64,000 nucleotides of DNA from Cheiracanthium punctorium (taxonomy: Eukaryota; Arthropoda; Arachnida; Araneae; Cheiracanthiidae), in assembly GCA_038373885.1 (NCBI GenBank), contig JAWZYV010012266.1, positions 248,001 to 312,000 on the forward strand, given 5' to 3'. This document shows positions 22,630-33,740 of the stretch, piece by piece. Each line of letters opens with the position of its first letter. Position 1 is the first letter of the stretch. Under the pieces are notes generated by a model. That model ran no database searches. It was not told the DNA's origin and saw only the letters and a list, made by a program, of their open reading frames with translations. A program made the translations under genes and the position numbers.

Positions 22630-23259
22630 CAGTCCAACCTCGTTAGTACATCACTCTCGAAGCGAAGCCACTTAAAATGACTTACTAAGAGTGCCTTCTG
22701 AAGCGGAGTTTATATTAAATGCATAGAGAAATTCTGAATGTTCATATAATAAGTGTGCCTATAATTAACTTACATTATATAATTTAAATAGATTAGCAGA
22801 ATGAGAATTTAAATTAATAAAATGGATGACAAATTAAGGAACGTTCATAGTACTTATAACGTAGTACTATGTAGTAACTGTACTATGTAGTAACCGTAAC
22901 GTAGTAACTGTACGATCTGTCATATTTAATTTGTCAACGTACGGAAGTCGAAACGAAAAAGAGTCCTAGATGAAGTCCTGAAATTTGTGGATAAGGCAAC
23001 AATCTTCGTAAGGAAAAATATTGAGTCCTGCGCAACAAAAATTAGGTGGTTTTGGTAGATAACCTTACCAAAGAAATGGGATTCAGTTTTTATTTTGCAC
23101 TCTTAAAAGTGCCGTCGTAAGTGGAATGGTTAAAAAAATAGCCACGCAATATGCAGAGTAAAGTATGTGAAAAGACGTATTAAAAAGGTTGGTAATTTTG
23201 AAATATGATGTATGAGATGCGATGTCTTATACAGGTGACTTAATGACGAGGTTTGATTG
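22630..23259. mobile_element. pogo/Tigger-like MITE, TA target
   Basis: Ends CAGTCCAACCTCGTTAGTAC and the mirrored CGAGGTTTGATTG, matching pogo/Tigger termini (CAGT..AACCTCG). TA is duplicated on both sides (22628-22629 and 23260-23261). The second family E copy reads straight through this point as GATCATAATATTCTGG, giving a direct empty site. Inside are short tandem GTAGTAACTGTAC-like units (22860-22918). Confidence 0.88.
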
Positions 23260-23378
23260 TATTCTGGCTTCAGGGGCGTATCCAAGGGGGGGGGGGTTAT
23301 GGGGGTCATAACCCCCCCCCATGAGAAATTTTTGCCATACAAAATGCATATTCTTCACTACATTATCACACACACGTA

Positions 23379-25404
23379 TCTTATCTTATCTTCTTATCTT
23401 ATATAATAAAATCCGAGAGTAAACATTGTATGTAGCAATGTAGGTTTGTAGGCAAGTTTGTGACCACCGATCTTTTTGCGCGCGTCTCTGGATCGTATTG
23501 CGCCGAGACGGTTTGTCGCAGACCTACCGAATTTTGCATACGGCTTCACTAAGACAGATCCTAACACGCCTCGGAGCGATTTTTTCGAAATTCGAATTAG
23601 AAAATGTTTTATTTTATGTTTTGCCCGATTTTTAGCGATTTTTCTCGCTTAATACGTAATAACGCTGGTAATTACACTCGCAAGAAAACGAAATTTACAT
23701 CATCGGATAGAGGAGAAAATTTTCTTTTAAAAATTGTTTGTTCTGACTGTCTAGCATAATTTGCAGATTTTTGGGAATTTTTCAAATAAAATTAAATTTG
23801 ACGCTGACTTTCCTAAAATATTTTTTAAATTGCTGCATCTTGAATTCTATCCGTCATAACTTTTTTATATTTTGTCAAATGACGGAGCATACATTTCGCC
23901 CTCTTTTAAAAGAAAAACCAGAGGAAAATATAAATTAGGAGATTTTTTACGAATTTTTAATTAAAGAAGGATTTTCATTTCAATCGCAGCAGCTTAAAAT
24001 TTTCGGTATGATATCTTGCGGTTTGGTTGTCTTGGAGACAGTAACAATTATTAAAATTGCCAGTTGAAAAAATATAAAATAAAATTACTTTAAAATAACT
24101 GCGTTATCGCATGTGAAAAGTGCGTGATTTTGATGTCATAAGTTTAAAACCTCTTTCGAAACTCAATCAGAATAACGGCCTCACAAGCAAAACATACTCC
24201 ACGCATGTGAAATAATTCTATATTTTACTTTACGTTGCCAGAAAAATAATTGAATGCTGTTTTTTCACAAGTGAATTATCCAGCATTATTTTCAATTGAG
24301 ATTTTAAACGGGTCACGTTTTCGAATAGCAGGAAATATATTGCGGTGTTAAACAAGGCCTGATTATGACAAACAGGGACTCCATTGATGAATTTGAGGGC
24401 CTCCATCTATGAAATTTGTTTTATTTTTTATAAAATATGTTTATAAAAAAGAATATTTCAGAACAACATTTGAAATTGGGGGCCATTTCTAGCCGGAGGC
24501 ACTGGCCAAAGTCCCGATTTTCCCGTGAGATAATAGGGCCCTGGTGCTAAATACGCCAATCTGACAATAATTAAGCATACAATTGTATGGAGAGCTGTTT
24601 TAGTGGCAACCATAAAGTGAAATGATTATCGTTTATACTAGTGCGTAAATTGCAAAAGTCACCAAAGAATAAAAGACTACATTCGTGGCAAATATCTAAG
24701 CCGTTTATTTAAATTAAGTATTAACGACTGAAAAACGAAAATATATTGTATTGGTATCAGTAAAAGATAGTATAAGTAATAGTTAGTAGATATGCTAGGG
24801 CAATATTGATCAAAGCACAATATACCGCATTAATAAATATTTCGTGAAACTAAGTGTTCTATTCCTTTTTCAACAACCATCTTACATCACAGCTAAGTAA
24901 CGTTAATATATCCCGCGGTAGTTTAACAGAAAAGATCGTAACTGATCTTTTTTTTCTTGGAGATTCTGTTTTGTCACGTGTAGTTATAATCACATTTTGG
25001 GAAAATGTTCTCTTCTTGCCTTGCGAAGAGCGGGTACACAACTATTTAACTATAAAATAAAACGGTTCGCCACATCATGAAATATCTAAGGTGGTACACC
25101 TTAAATCTAAAAAAGAGTATGATGTAGAAATGGGACATTTTGAAAGTTAGGAATTTTCGCTTCAAACCGCCACGCTTTTCTTTTTCTGATCGCGAATGAC
25201 ACCGGCATAGTTTTTGTTTCATAATATTAACAATGGTCTCAGGTTAGTACTTATACTAACTGTACGAATAACTAATCAGTAACTTTATGCAAGAGTCAAA
25301 TCATTTTGCTTATTTTTAGATTCCAAATCACTGGAATCAATTCGAATTATACATGTAAGAAAAAGTTTCGTTCCCTACCGTGCGGAGAACGGGTACGCAG
25401 CTAG
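23379..25404 (+). mobile_element. Helitron family B copy 1 (first of tandem pair)
   Basis: The canonical start TCTTATATAATAAAATCCGAG lies at 23397; before it are stuttered partial starts TCTTATCTTATCTTCTTATC beginning at 23379, right after host A23378. It ends ACGGGTACGCAGCTAG at 25404, with a short CCGT/ACGG stem just upstream. It carries the hAT MITE L at 24353-24543 and a second, decayed 3'-end-like segment near 25017-25044 (CTTGCGAAGAGCGGGTACAC). No Rep or helicase coding is visible, so it is non-autonomous. From 23397 it is 2,008 bp. Confidence 0.9.
24353..24543. mobile_element. hAT MITE family L inside Helitron B copy 1
   Basis: Ends CAAGGCCTGATTAT and ATAATAGGGCCCTG; flanked by GTGTTAAA and GTGCTAAA (7 of 8). 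Present at the same place in all three Helitron B copies, so it was inserted before the Helitron multiplied. Confidence 0.8.
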
Positions 25405-27436
25405 TCTTATATATAATAAAATCCGAGAGTAAACATTGTATGTCTCTAGGTTTGTAGGTAGGTTTGTGACCTCCGATCTTCTTGCGCGCGTCTCTCGATC
25501 GCATTGCGCCGAGACGGTTGGTCGCAGACCTACCGAATTTTGCATACGGCTTCACTAGGACAGATACTAACACGCCTCGGAGCGATTTTTTCGAAATTCG
25601 AATTAGAAAATGTTTTTATTTTATGTTTTGTCCGATTTTTAGCGATTTTTCTTGCATAATACGTAATAACGCCGGTCATTGCACTCGCAATAAAACGATA
25701 TTTGCATCATCGGATAGAGGAGAAAATTTTCTTTCGAAAACAGTTTGTTTTGACTATGTAACATATTTTGCCGATTTTGGGGAATTTTTAAAAAGAATTT
25801 CTCTTTTGACGACGTTTGCGTAAAAGTAATTTTAAAACTGTTGCATCTTTCATTCTATCTGTCATAACTTTTTTATATTTCGGCGAAAGACGGAGCATAT
25901 ATTTCGCCCACTTTTAAAAGAAGAACGGAGGAAAAATACAAATTAGGAGATTTTTTACGAATTTTTATGTAAAGAAGGATTTTCATTTCAATAGTAGCAG
26001 CTTAAAATTTTCGGTATGATATCTTGCGTTTTGGTTGTCTTGGAGACAGTAACAATTATTAAAATTGCCAGTTGAAAAAATAAATAAATAAAATTACTTT
26101 AAAATAACTGAGTTTTCGCATGTGAAAAGTGCGTGATTTTTATGTCATAAGTTTAAAACCTCTTTCGAAACTCAATCAGAATAACGGACTCACAAGCAAA
26201 ACATACGCCACGCATGTGAAATAATTCTATATTTTACTTAACGTTGCCAGAAAAATAATTGAATGCTGTTTTTTGACAAGTGAATTATCCAGCATTATTT
26301 ACAATTGAGATTTTAAACGGGTCACGTTTTCGAATAGCAGGAAATATATTGCGGTGTTAAACAGGGCCTGATTATGACCAACAGGCGGCCCCGGGCATTG
26401 TTGAATTTAGGGGGCCACCGTCTATAAAATTTGTTTTATTTTTCATAATTTTTTTTTATAAAAAAAAGAACAACATTTTAATTTGTTGGCCATTTCGAGC
26501 CGGGGGCCCCTGGGCAAAGTCATTTGCCCGTGCGATAATAGGGCCCTGGTGCTAAATACGGCAATCTGACAATAATTAAGCATACAAATGTATGGAGAGC
26601 TGTTTTAGTAGCAACCATAAAGTGAAATGATTATCTTTTATGCTAATGCGTAAATTGCAAAGAATCACCAAAGAGTAAAAGACTACGTGGCAAATATCTA
26701 AACCGTTTCTTTAAATTAAGCATTAACGGTTGCAAAACGAAAATATATTGTATTGGTATCAGTAAAAGATAGTATAAGTAATAGTAAGTAGATATGCTAA
26801 GGCAATATTGATCAAAGCACAATATATCGCATTAATAAATATTTCGTGAAACTAAGCCTTCTACTCATTCTTCAACAACCGTCTTACATCACAGCTAACA
26901 AAATATTAAGTAAGTCTACGTCGCGTTAATATATCCCGCGGTAGTTTCAACAAAAAAGACTAACAGAACTTTCTTTTTTCTTGGAGATTCTGTTTTCTCA
27001 CAAGAGTTATGATCACAGTTTTTAGGAAAATGTTCTCTTCTTGCCTTGGGAAGAGCGGGTACACAACTATTTAACTATAAAATAAAACGGTTCTCCACAT
27101 CATGTAGTATCTAAGGTATTAATGGCATAACTTAAATCTAAAAAAGAGTATGATGCAGAAATGAGACATTTTGAATATTAGGAATTTTCACTGCGAACCG
27201 TCACGCTTTTCTTTTCTAATTGGGAATGACACCGACATAGTTTTTTGCGTCTTAATATTAACAATGGTCTCAGGTCAGTACTTATACTAACTTTACAAAT
27301 AACTAATGAATAACTTTACGCCAAGAGTCAAATCATTTTGCTTATTTTTAGATCCCAAATCACTGGAATCAATTCGAACTATACATGTAAGAAAAAGTTT
27401 CGTTCCCTACCGTGCGGAGAACAGGTACGCAGCTAG
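25405..27436 (+). mobile_element. Helitron family B copy 2 (second of tandem pair)
   Basis: Starts TCTTATATATAATAAAATCC directly after the CTAG of copy 1 with no base between, and ends CAGGTACGCAGCTAG at 27436, followed by host T27437. Length 2,032 bp. Carries the L MITE at 26362-26548 and an internal decayed 3'-like end near 27043-27070. Non-coding. Confidence 0.92.
26362..26548. mobile_element. hAT MITE family L inside Helitron B copy 2
   Basis: Ends CAGGGCCTGATTATGACC and CGATAATAGGGCCCTG. Flanks GTGTTAAA (26354-26361) and GTGCTAAA (26549-26556). Confidence 0.8.
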
Positions 27437-29958
27437 TACATATATATGAGTTGTAGTAGTCGTAACCCCCCCATGAAAAATTTCTGGCTACGCCCCTGCT
27501 GGCTAGGTGAATGTGGATTCCACCCCCCCCCCCCCTCTTGTAACCAAGGTTGGGCAATTTGCCCCCATAAAGGTATTTTTGTCAGGACAGCGACAGGACT
27601 GATAAAAACCGGGAGGGGGAAGGCAATTACTCAAATTTAGTCTGTGATAATTGTTAAATATCACATATTATGTTGATGTATCTATCTGTATATTATTTTA
27701 AATGACTGCGTTTAATTATCTGAGATTAATTAGAATATTTTAGCTTATTAAACATAAATTATTTTGGCGTGTTTTAAATGCTCAATTTATATTTTATCAG
27801 TAGATACTTAGGAATAGTTATATTCAAAAACTAAATTTTAACTACTTTTGGGAGTACAATACTTGACAGCTATTGCCATTATTTTAATAATCTGCAGAGT
27901 ATTTTTAATTAATAAATTGATTGATATAATACTTTAATTTGAAGGGGAAAACTGCATGAACCTATAGATCATAGTCCTTTTCATACTATAGTTTCCTCTG
28001 TTGGGACAGTTAACGTTAAATATTAATTGGAAAATTATGAAAGTAAAGTTGAACTGTGAAAAGAAATCGCGCAGTAACTTCGTCTAATTTAATTATTTAC
28101 TATTTAACGTACTTTCATTCAGATTCCCCATCCCAGAAATTAAAAGAAAACCATAATAGCATTTAAAAACAGCTAATGAATACTAAGAAGAAATGGATCC
28201 AAACATTGTGAATCATATTCATCATTTGAATTTTCATAGACAAGGAAACACTTAAAAACAGTACAAATCTTATAAAACACTTAAAAACAGTATCAATTGC
28301 ATTGGACATTAAAAAAAAAGAAAAGAAAAGAAAAGGAACAAAAAGAAAAGAAAAAATCAGCTACCTTAGCATATGTGTGCCATTATAAGAATGTGAACTT
28401 CTAAGAAATGAGGGTTTAAATCCTCATTATATTCAAAAGTAAAGAAGGGAATGAAAAGCCATTTTGTCATGCCATCTTGTAGTTTATTTACTACACCTCA
28501 AGTATAGAGGTAAATATTTAAACTAAAAGCAAAAGGAAAAATCATGCATAGATATATGTGTATAATATGACTTCATTAAATCCGAATACTGATTAGACTC
28601 ATTGGTTTAAATCTTAGTTTACTATTTATTTTTTTTCAAAACCGTACAAAAGTAAATATAAACGGAACAGACACTAACCAGAGCAGCCAGTAATTTGCAT
28701 TTCGTGGCTTTTTCACAGGTGTATGGAAATCAGAATGCCGCTATTTCTTTCGCACTCGAGAAAAACCCATCCTCGCTGATTCGCAGCTTGTGTCGTTGGG
28801 AATTTAGAGTTACCGTCTATTTGTTTTATTTTTCTCACTGGAATATGGGCGTGCTATTGCTTTTTTAAACATATTTTCTTATTCTGGCAATTGTTTATGA
28901 GACTATTTTGAGGCATTATGGGTCCGGTATGACCCGAAACCTATATACAGGTCTGTAGATAGTAAAAGTTTTTAGATGCCTGTCTTTTTCAACTATCTGT
29001 TGAAAGCAGGTGCGGATCGTTGCGCCAGCCACTGGAATTGTAAAGTGTTTGTCTCAAGAGAACTGCTCGAGCCGGGTACGGGTACTGGATTTATAAATCT
29101 TTTGTCAACGGGCCGGGACGGACTTGTGTCCTGTGATGTTGTATTTTTTTTCTTTTTCACCTTCCTGCAATCCGAAAAAAAAAGTTTTTTTTTTTTTTTT
29201 TTTTTTAAGCTACTCCGTTTACTTTGAAAGACTTTGGGGTTTGAAAGTTTTGTTACACTTCGAAAAGGATGTCACAACATAACCGTCTGTTTTCCTTTTG
29301 TATACTATTTACCAGTAGTAGCGCAGACTTTGACCGACGAGGGGGCCAAATAATAAACCCTGTCACAAATGTAGAATTTTAAATTTGAATGCATGTACTT
29401 GTACTGCATGACTATTTTATCGTTTACATTATCATCATTTGAATATTAGTATTAATTTAATGTAGTAGTTAATATTAATAACTTAGCTTAATATATAAAA
29501 TTCCTGAAAAATATTTATTCATCGATCTATTTGGTCTGTTTTATATATTTTTTAATTTCTGGAATTTTCGAATTATTATTTTGTGAATAATCGGCCCGTA
29601 CTCGCCGGTCGTACGTTTGTTTCAAATGTATTACGGACTTGGAACGAACCTTCAAGGTCAAGAATCGTGGACTCGGGACTCAATTTTCAGGCCCGTGCAG
29701 ATCTCTAGTCTCAATGTGTATTTTTGAAATGCTCTATAAAGGTCATTGCAATTTTAATCATTACAAAGATACTTTAGATATGGGAAGCATTATTCAGCAT
29801 AGAAAATAGGAAGCCCCCCTACCCCTTGCACATGTTGCGTCGCAACCTTATGGATCGATGTCGAGTTTAGGCCTTCTAAAGCATCGGTCCATGCGGCCCA
29901 CACGACCACCGGCCCATCGGGCGATAGCCCGACCGCCCGATGGCCCAGTCCGGCCCTG

Positions 29959-30610
29959 CGCAGCGCCATCTATTGCTTGATGCGGAATAGTTTTTTTCCC
30001 CAAGCGGATGCTGTTTCAGGTTCCCATCTTTTCCCACAGAAACGAACAACGAACGAGCCTAGCCTACAGGCGGATCTCTCTAGAATCCGTAAGGGGGGAG
30101 AGGAGAATTCAACCTAATTATGACTGGTAGATTCCAGAAGGGGAAACCTATATTTTAATAATTATTTGGACATTAAGGTATGAAATCGATACCTCTGACC
30201 CTCTTCTTTTTCTTTTCTCTTATCCTTCGATTTATTTTGGCAAATAACGCTATTAATTAGACAAAAAGCGTCGGCCTCTGCACGGCTAAAAGGATCCCCT
30301 GAAACACTTAGTTAAGTAGACTTCCAAAGATTCCGTCGCAACAGCACACACAGAAGCAATCAAGTTACTTATGAATTGCTTTTTAATTACTGAGATATTC
30401 TTTTAAATGCCATTGGAACTTGCGTGACAGCAGTATTTTTTTTTAGTGAAAATATTGCTCTTGCAGCATAAAATAAAGGAAAGGGGAAAAAACACTGGTA
30501 AAGAAATAAAAAAATTATTATTTACTTGTTTTAACAAGTTTTCTTATGTCAGAGTATGTGTGTTGTGGCATGTCAAAGCTACGCAAGGGTCATCTGCCAT
30601 GGATGGAGGA
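29959..30610. other. Unassigned sequence
   Basis: No gene recognised. Begins with GCGCCATCTATTG, a short motif also found at 50716-50728. Confidence 0.45.
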
Positions 30611-30858
30611 CAGTAGCGGATTCAGGGGAGGGGCTAGGGGGCTTCAGCCCCCCCAAAAGAGTTTGTTAAAGGGTAACATTCTGCTTCATTATGCACTTTG
30701 AATAGGTAAAGTGATCTTTTTTAATCACTTAGCCCCTCCCAAAAGTTTTTACATTGGTTTGGACTAAAATTTTACGTTACTGTATATTTTGTTTGTGTCA
30801 AATCAGCTTTTTACAAAATTTAGCCCCTCCCAAAAGAGAATTTCTGGATCCGCCATTG
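30611..30858. mobile_element. hAT-like MITE, family F copy 2
   Basis: Ends CAGTAGCGGATTCAG and CTGGATCCGCCATTG, inverted with few mismatches. Flanks ATGGAGGA (30603-30610) and CTGGAGGA (30859-30866) match at 7 of 8. Interior shares TTAGCCCCTCCCAAAAG and AAAGTGATCTTTTT with the copy at 19935-20130. Confidence 0.85.
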
Positions 30859-30865
30859 CTGGAGG

Positions 30866-31022
30866 ACGTGCCTTAGTCGGAGGACTTTCCATTCGGAGGA
30901 CTAAGTCGGAGGACTTTTAAGGACCTTAAAAGGAGGAAAGGAGGAGCCTTTCCTCCTTTTAAGGCTGGAGGACGTGCCTTAGTCGGAGGACTTTTAAGAA
31001 TGGACGCACTTAGTCGGAGGGT
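30866..31022. repeat. CTTAGTCGGAGGAC tandem repeats with perfect hairpin
   Basis: TTAGTCGGAGGAC or close forms recur several times with direct and inverted arrangement. A perfect 18-bp hairpin lies within: CCTTAAAAGGAGGAAAGG (30924-30941), loop AGGAG, and its complement (30947-30964). The segment GGAGGACGTGCCTTAGTCGG occurs twice about 100 bp apart. Confidence 0.85.
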
Positions 31023-31036
31023 TCTAATGAGTATTC

Positions 31037-31192
31037 CATAGCTGCCAATTATTCCGATTTTATCGGAAGATTTTCCACCACTAGTTTTTACTTAGCAATT
31101 TATGCTTCAATTAAGTCCAAATTTTTAATGCAAAATAAAACCGTTTAAATATTGTGGTGGAAAATCTGATAACATCGGAATTGGCAACTATG
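31037..31192. mobile_element. 156-bp foldback MITE
   Basis: CATAGCTGCCAATTATTCCG near the left mirrors CGGAATTGGCAACTATG at the right, and TTTTCCACCAC mirrors GTGGTGGAAAA. GTATTC is repeated at both edges (31031-31036 and 31193-31198). Superfamily not clear. Confidence 0.75.
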
Positions 31193-31198
31193 GTATTC

Positions 31199-31885
31199 AC
31201 GTGACATCTGGAGAAAAACGGCCAAAACTCAGACCGTTAAATCGACAGCCGCACGGTAGGTCAGAACGCTGGACCGTAATACTTTCAGCTGTCTGCCATT
31301 TTGGATATCTTATAGACTTGACAAAAGAATGGACGAGAATATCAACTTGAAACTGCTTAGTTTCTCTTGTTTTAAAAAGAGAATGAATGATCAGTTCTGA
31401 TTAATGCAATATACATAAAAATAAAAAAAAATAAAAATTGAGAAAAAAATTAATAAACACTAGTTTTATGTCCGATAACTGTTTCATAAGCAGTGAATGA
31501 GTCCTTTTCAAAAGATTATAATGCAAACAAAAACAGAAGAAGTCAAGTAATATTTTGAATGACACATTTTGGGAAATCTAATCCTTTAATCGTGAAAATA
31601 ATATCTGAAAATTTACCAATGCTCATATTTCTTTTCGTTGGCTGATTATAAAGTGATCGAAAGCCTATCCTTGTAAAACAATCTTACTGAAATAGAGCAT
31701 GGAGCGGTTAAATTAATGAAGTATTTGGCAGGGATTTTTCAAAGAAATGGTTACGATGAATTAAGAAATTGTTTTAAGAACAATTTTATTTTTACGATAC
31801 TTCATCTAAAGAGGGGCCCCCACACAATGAATTATTTAAAAAATAAAATGAAGTACTTACAGATGTGAATTTCCACTTTTCGTTT
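31199..31885. other. AT-rich sequence, nothing recognised
   Basis: No gene or terminal repeats seen. Confidence 0.45.
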
Positions 31886-32470
31886 TCGCCGCCCTGGTGG
31901 TATAGTGGCTTAACCTTTTAATGCGCAGTGTTCTCGCTCTGGGAACACCAAACTCTGACGTTTTGACTGTTGCCAGTCACGAAGAATAGATTTGATTTCT
32001 GTAAAGATAGTTGCGGGTGACATAGCTCCACGAGAAGCCTTTACTTTTTAGCACGTCATTTCCGCAAAAAAAAATTGACACGATTATTTTTAACAGCACT
32101 AACATCTGCTGAAAAATGGGAGAATGCGAGAACAGTTGGATAGATTGCCCAATGCTGGAAAAAGGGCAGCCGTTGCCATTGCTTGACTTAACTACCAGCA
32201 AGATGGCGGACGATCGAAACGTTCATCGCGTGCCACAGATCTAGAGACCCTTTTTTGACGACAGCTGGCTGTGCCATAAAAGGGTCTCTAGATCTGTGGC
32301 ACGCGATGAACGTTTCGATCGTCCGCCATCTTGCTGGTAATTAAGTCAAGCGATGGCAACGGCTGCCCTTTTTTCAACATTGGGAAAGGGTTGCGCCTCG
32401 AAGGGTTAAGAACCATTCTATCACGCCTTGGGTCCGAGCTCGAATCCCGGCTTGGGCACGGATGTTAACT
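31886..32470. repeat. tRNA-like flanks around foldback H
   Basis: The left side has TGGTATAGTGGCTTAACC (31899-31916), resembling a tRNA A-box. The right side (about 32386-32460) has GGTCCGAGCTCGAATCCCGG, resembling a B-box. With the palindrome between them this looks like a composite, possibly two SINE halves in opposite orientation. Interpretation uncertain. Confidence 0.4.
32148..32384. repeat. Long near-perfect inverted repeat, family H copy H1
   Basis: Arms of about 108 bp (32148-32256 and 32277-32384) with only a few differences, around a centre of about 20 nt that is itself partly palindromic (CAGCTGGCTG). Diverged relatives lie at 18922-19085, 36597-36790 and 55157-55331, all with GCCAT.TTG.TGGT.GTTAA-type arms and a TTTTTC..CATTGGG edge. 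Confidence 0.92.
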
Positions 32471-33051
32471 TGTCCGTCCCTTTATGGGGGGGGGGGGGTA
32501 ACACTGGCCGCTCACTGGTTGCCCCTTTATAAAATGGGCATATACCTTCGGGCAGTTGTAGTGGACAATGCCTAATCGACAAGTGCCCGTTGGAAAGAAA
32601 AATTTTTCGTTTTTTAAAGGTAACAGCAAAGCATAAGAGATAAAATTTATGTTTTGAAACACCTATCAAAGAGCTGGCAAAAAATATCCTTATATATAGA
32701 AGGCATCCAAAAATTTACAGTGTGATTTCTCCTAGCGTTTATTCATTTTCTCATTGAAATCCCGACATCCTCCTTACTTTAAACTACTGTAACATCATTG
32801 CTAAAAAACTGATGTGATACTTATGTGCTCCTGATAAACTAGCACTATTAGATGTATAAATGTGAAAGTTTGTCTCTCTATCTAGTATACGAATACAAAT
32901 GTACACTGCACGATCAATCGGCTTGAAAATTTCAACAGATTTCTAAAACGATAAGGAAAACGCCTCAGGCGACTTTATAATTTCGAAAATCTAGTAATTC
33001 TCCTATTCTTAATGAATTTTCCCATTTTCACGTTCAAAGTACTTCTCTGAT
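32471..33051. other. Unassigned sequence with G-run
   Basis: Contains a G run near 32487-32499. No gene recognised. Confidence 0.45.
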
Positions 33052-33059
33052 ACCCCAGT

Positions 33060-33232
33060 CAGAGGCGTAGCCAAGGGGGGGGGGGTTAGGGGGTCATAAC
33101 CCCCCCCCCATGAGAAATTTTTGCCATACAAAATGTATATTCGTCACTACATTATCACACACACGCATACATATATATATGAGTTGCAGTAGTCGTAACC
33201 CCCCTCATGAAAAATTTCTGGCTACGCCCCTG
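33060..33232 (+). mobile_element. hAT MITE, family C copy 3
   Basis: CAGAGGCGTAGCCA and TGGCTACGCCCCTG bound 173 bp; perfect 8-bp TSD ACCCCAGT (33052-33059 and 33233-33240). Confidence 0.93.
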
Positions 33233-33424
33233 ACCCCAGTGAGTAAAAGTTGGCCAATATGAAATATCTTTTTACATAAAGCTAGCTGTAGCAAGTGAGA
33301 TTGTCGTTGTTAGTGAGATTGAAAAGTTTGAAAATGACTTAGAAACCCATTTAAGTTAACAGACTGTAATGAAAAAAAGGACCTTAGATTTGAAGTAATT
33401 CCGTAATTTTTTAAATTCTGATTG

Positions 33425-33733
33425 CAGGGGTCGATCCAGAAAATTTTTCCAGGGTCCCATTTTGCGAAAATTGCTTAATTTTGTGAATTTTAACACTTAT
33501 TTTTGCGAATTTTCATTCCAATTTTAATAAAAGTCATTTTTTAAATTAAAATGATAGATAAAACAGATTAAAATATAGAGTAAAATGCCAATGAAGGGCC
33601 GCTTTAATCGATTGCATTTTTGTAAAGGGGTCGTTTTAATCGATTGTAATTTTGTTAAGGAGCCGTTTTAATCGATTGCAATTTTGTGAAGGGTCTGCGA
33701 AACGGACCCTATTTTCGTCTCCATTTGCCACTG
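33425..33733. mobile_element. Possible hAT-like MITE
   Basis: Begins CAGGGGTCGATCCAG and ends TTTGCCACTG; interior GGTCCC and GGACCC mirror. TIR matching is poor and only GATT is shared between flanks, so the call is weak. Confidence 0.35.
33593..33693. repeat. Three ~32-bp tandem repeats
   Basis: Units of the form GG.CCGTTTTAATCGATTGCA followed by ATTTTGTNAAG repeat three times with a few differences. Confidence 0.88.
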
Positions 33734-33740
33734 GATTAGC

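Larger units (their letters stand above)
23271..27498 (+). mobile_element. hAT MITE family C copy 2, split by Helitrons
   Basis: Left part 23271-23378 and right part 27437-27498 rejoin to about 170 bp collinear with the copies at 3090-3262 and 33060-33232. TIRs CAGGGGCGTATCCA and TGGCTACGCCCCTG. Flanks ATTCTGGCTT and CTGGCTAGG fit a slightly mutated duplication of TTCTGGCTAGG, the uninterrupted sequence seen in the second family E copy near 59053. Confidence 0.9.
21888..29958. mobile_element. Family E hAT-type element, copy 1, with nested insertions
   Basis: TIRs CAGGGCCGGACTGGACC (21888) and the complement of CAGGGCCGGACTGGGCC ending at 29958. Flanks TGCAGCGC (21880-21887) and CGCAGCGC (29959-29966) match at 7 of 8, a hAT-type target duplication. 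About 4.9 kb of the 8.07 kb is later insertions: a pogo MITE (22630-23259) and a family C MITE with Helitrons (23271-27498), leaving about 3.2 kb. The order of sequence up to about 28,520 is collinear with the second copy starting at 57974, which lacks these insertions. No intact transposase frame is left. The hAT assignment rests on TIR, TSD and the transposase remnant in the second copy. Confidence 0.85.

Noticed and set aside
25482..25823. 113-codon frame in Helitron copy 2
   Set aside because: The matching frames in copies 1 and 3 are broken, so it is not a conserved Helitron gene.
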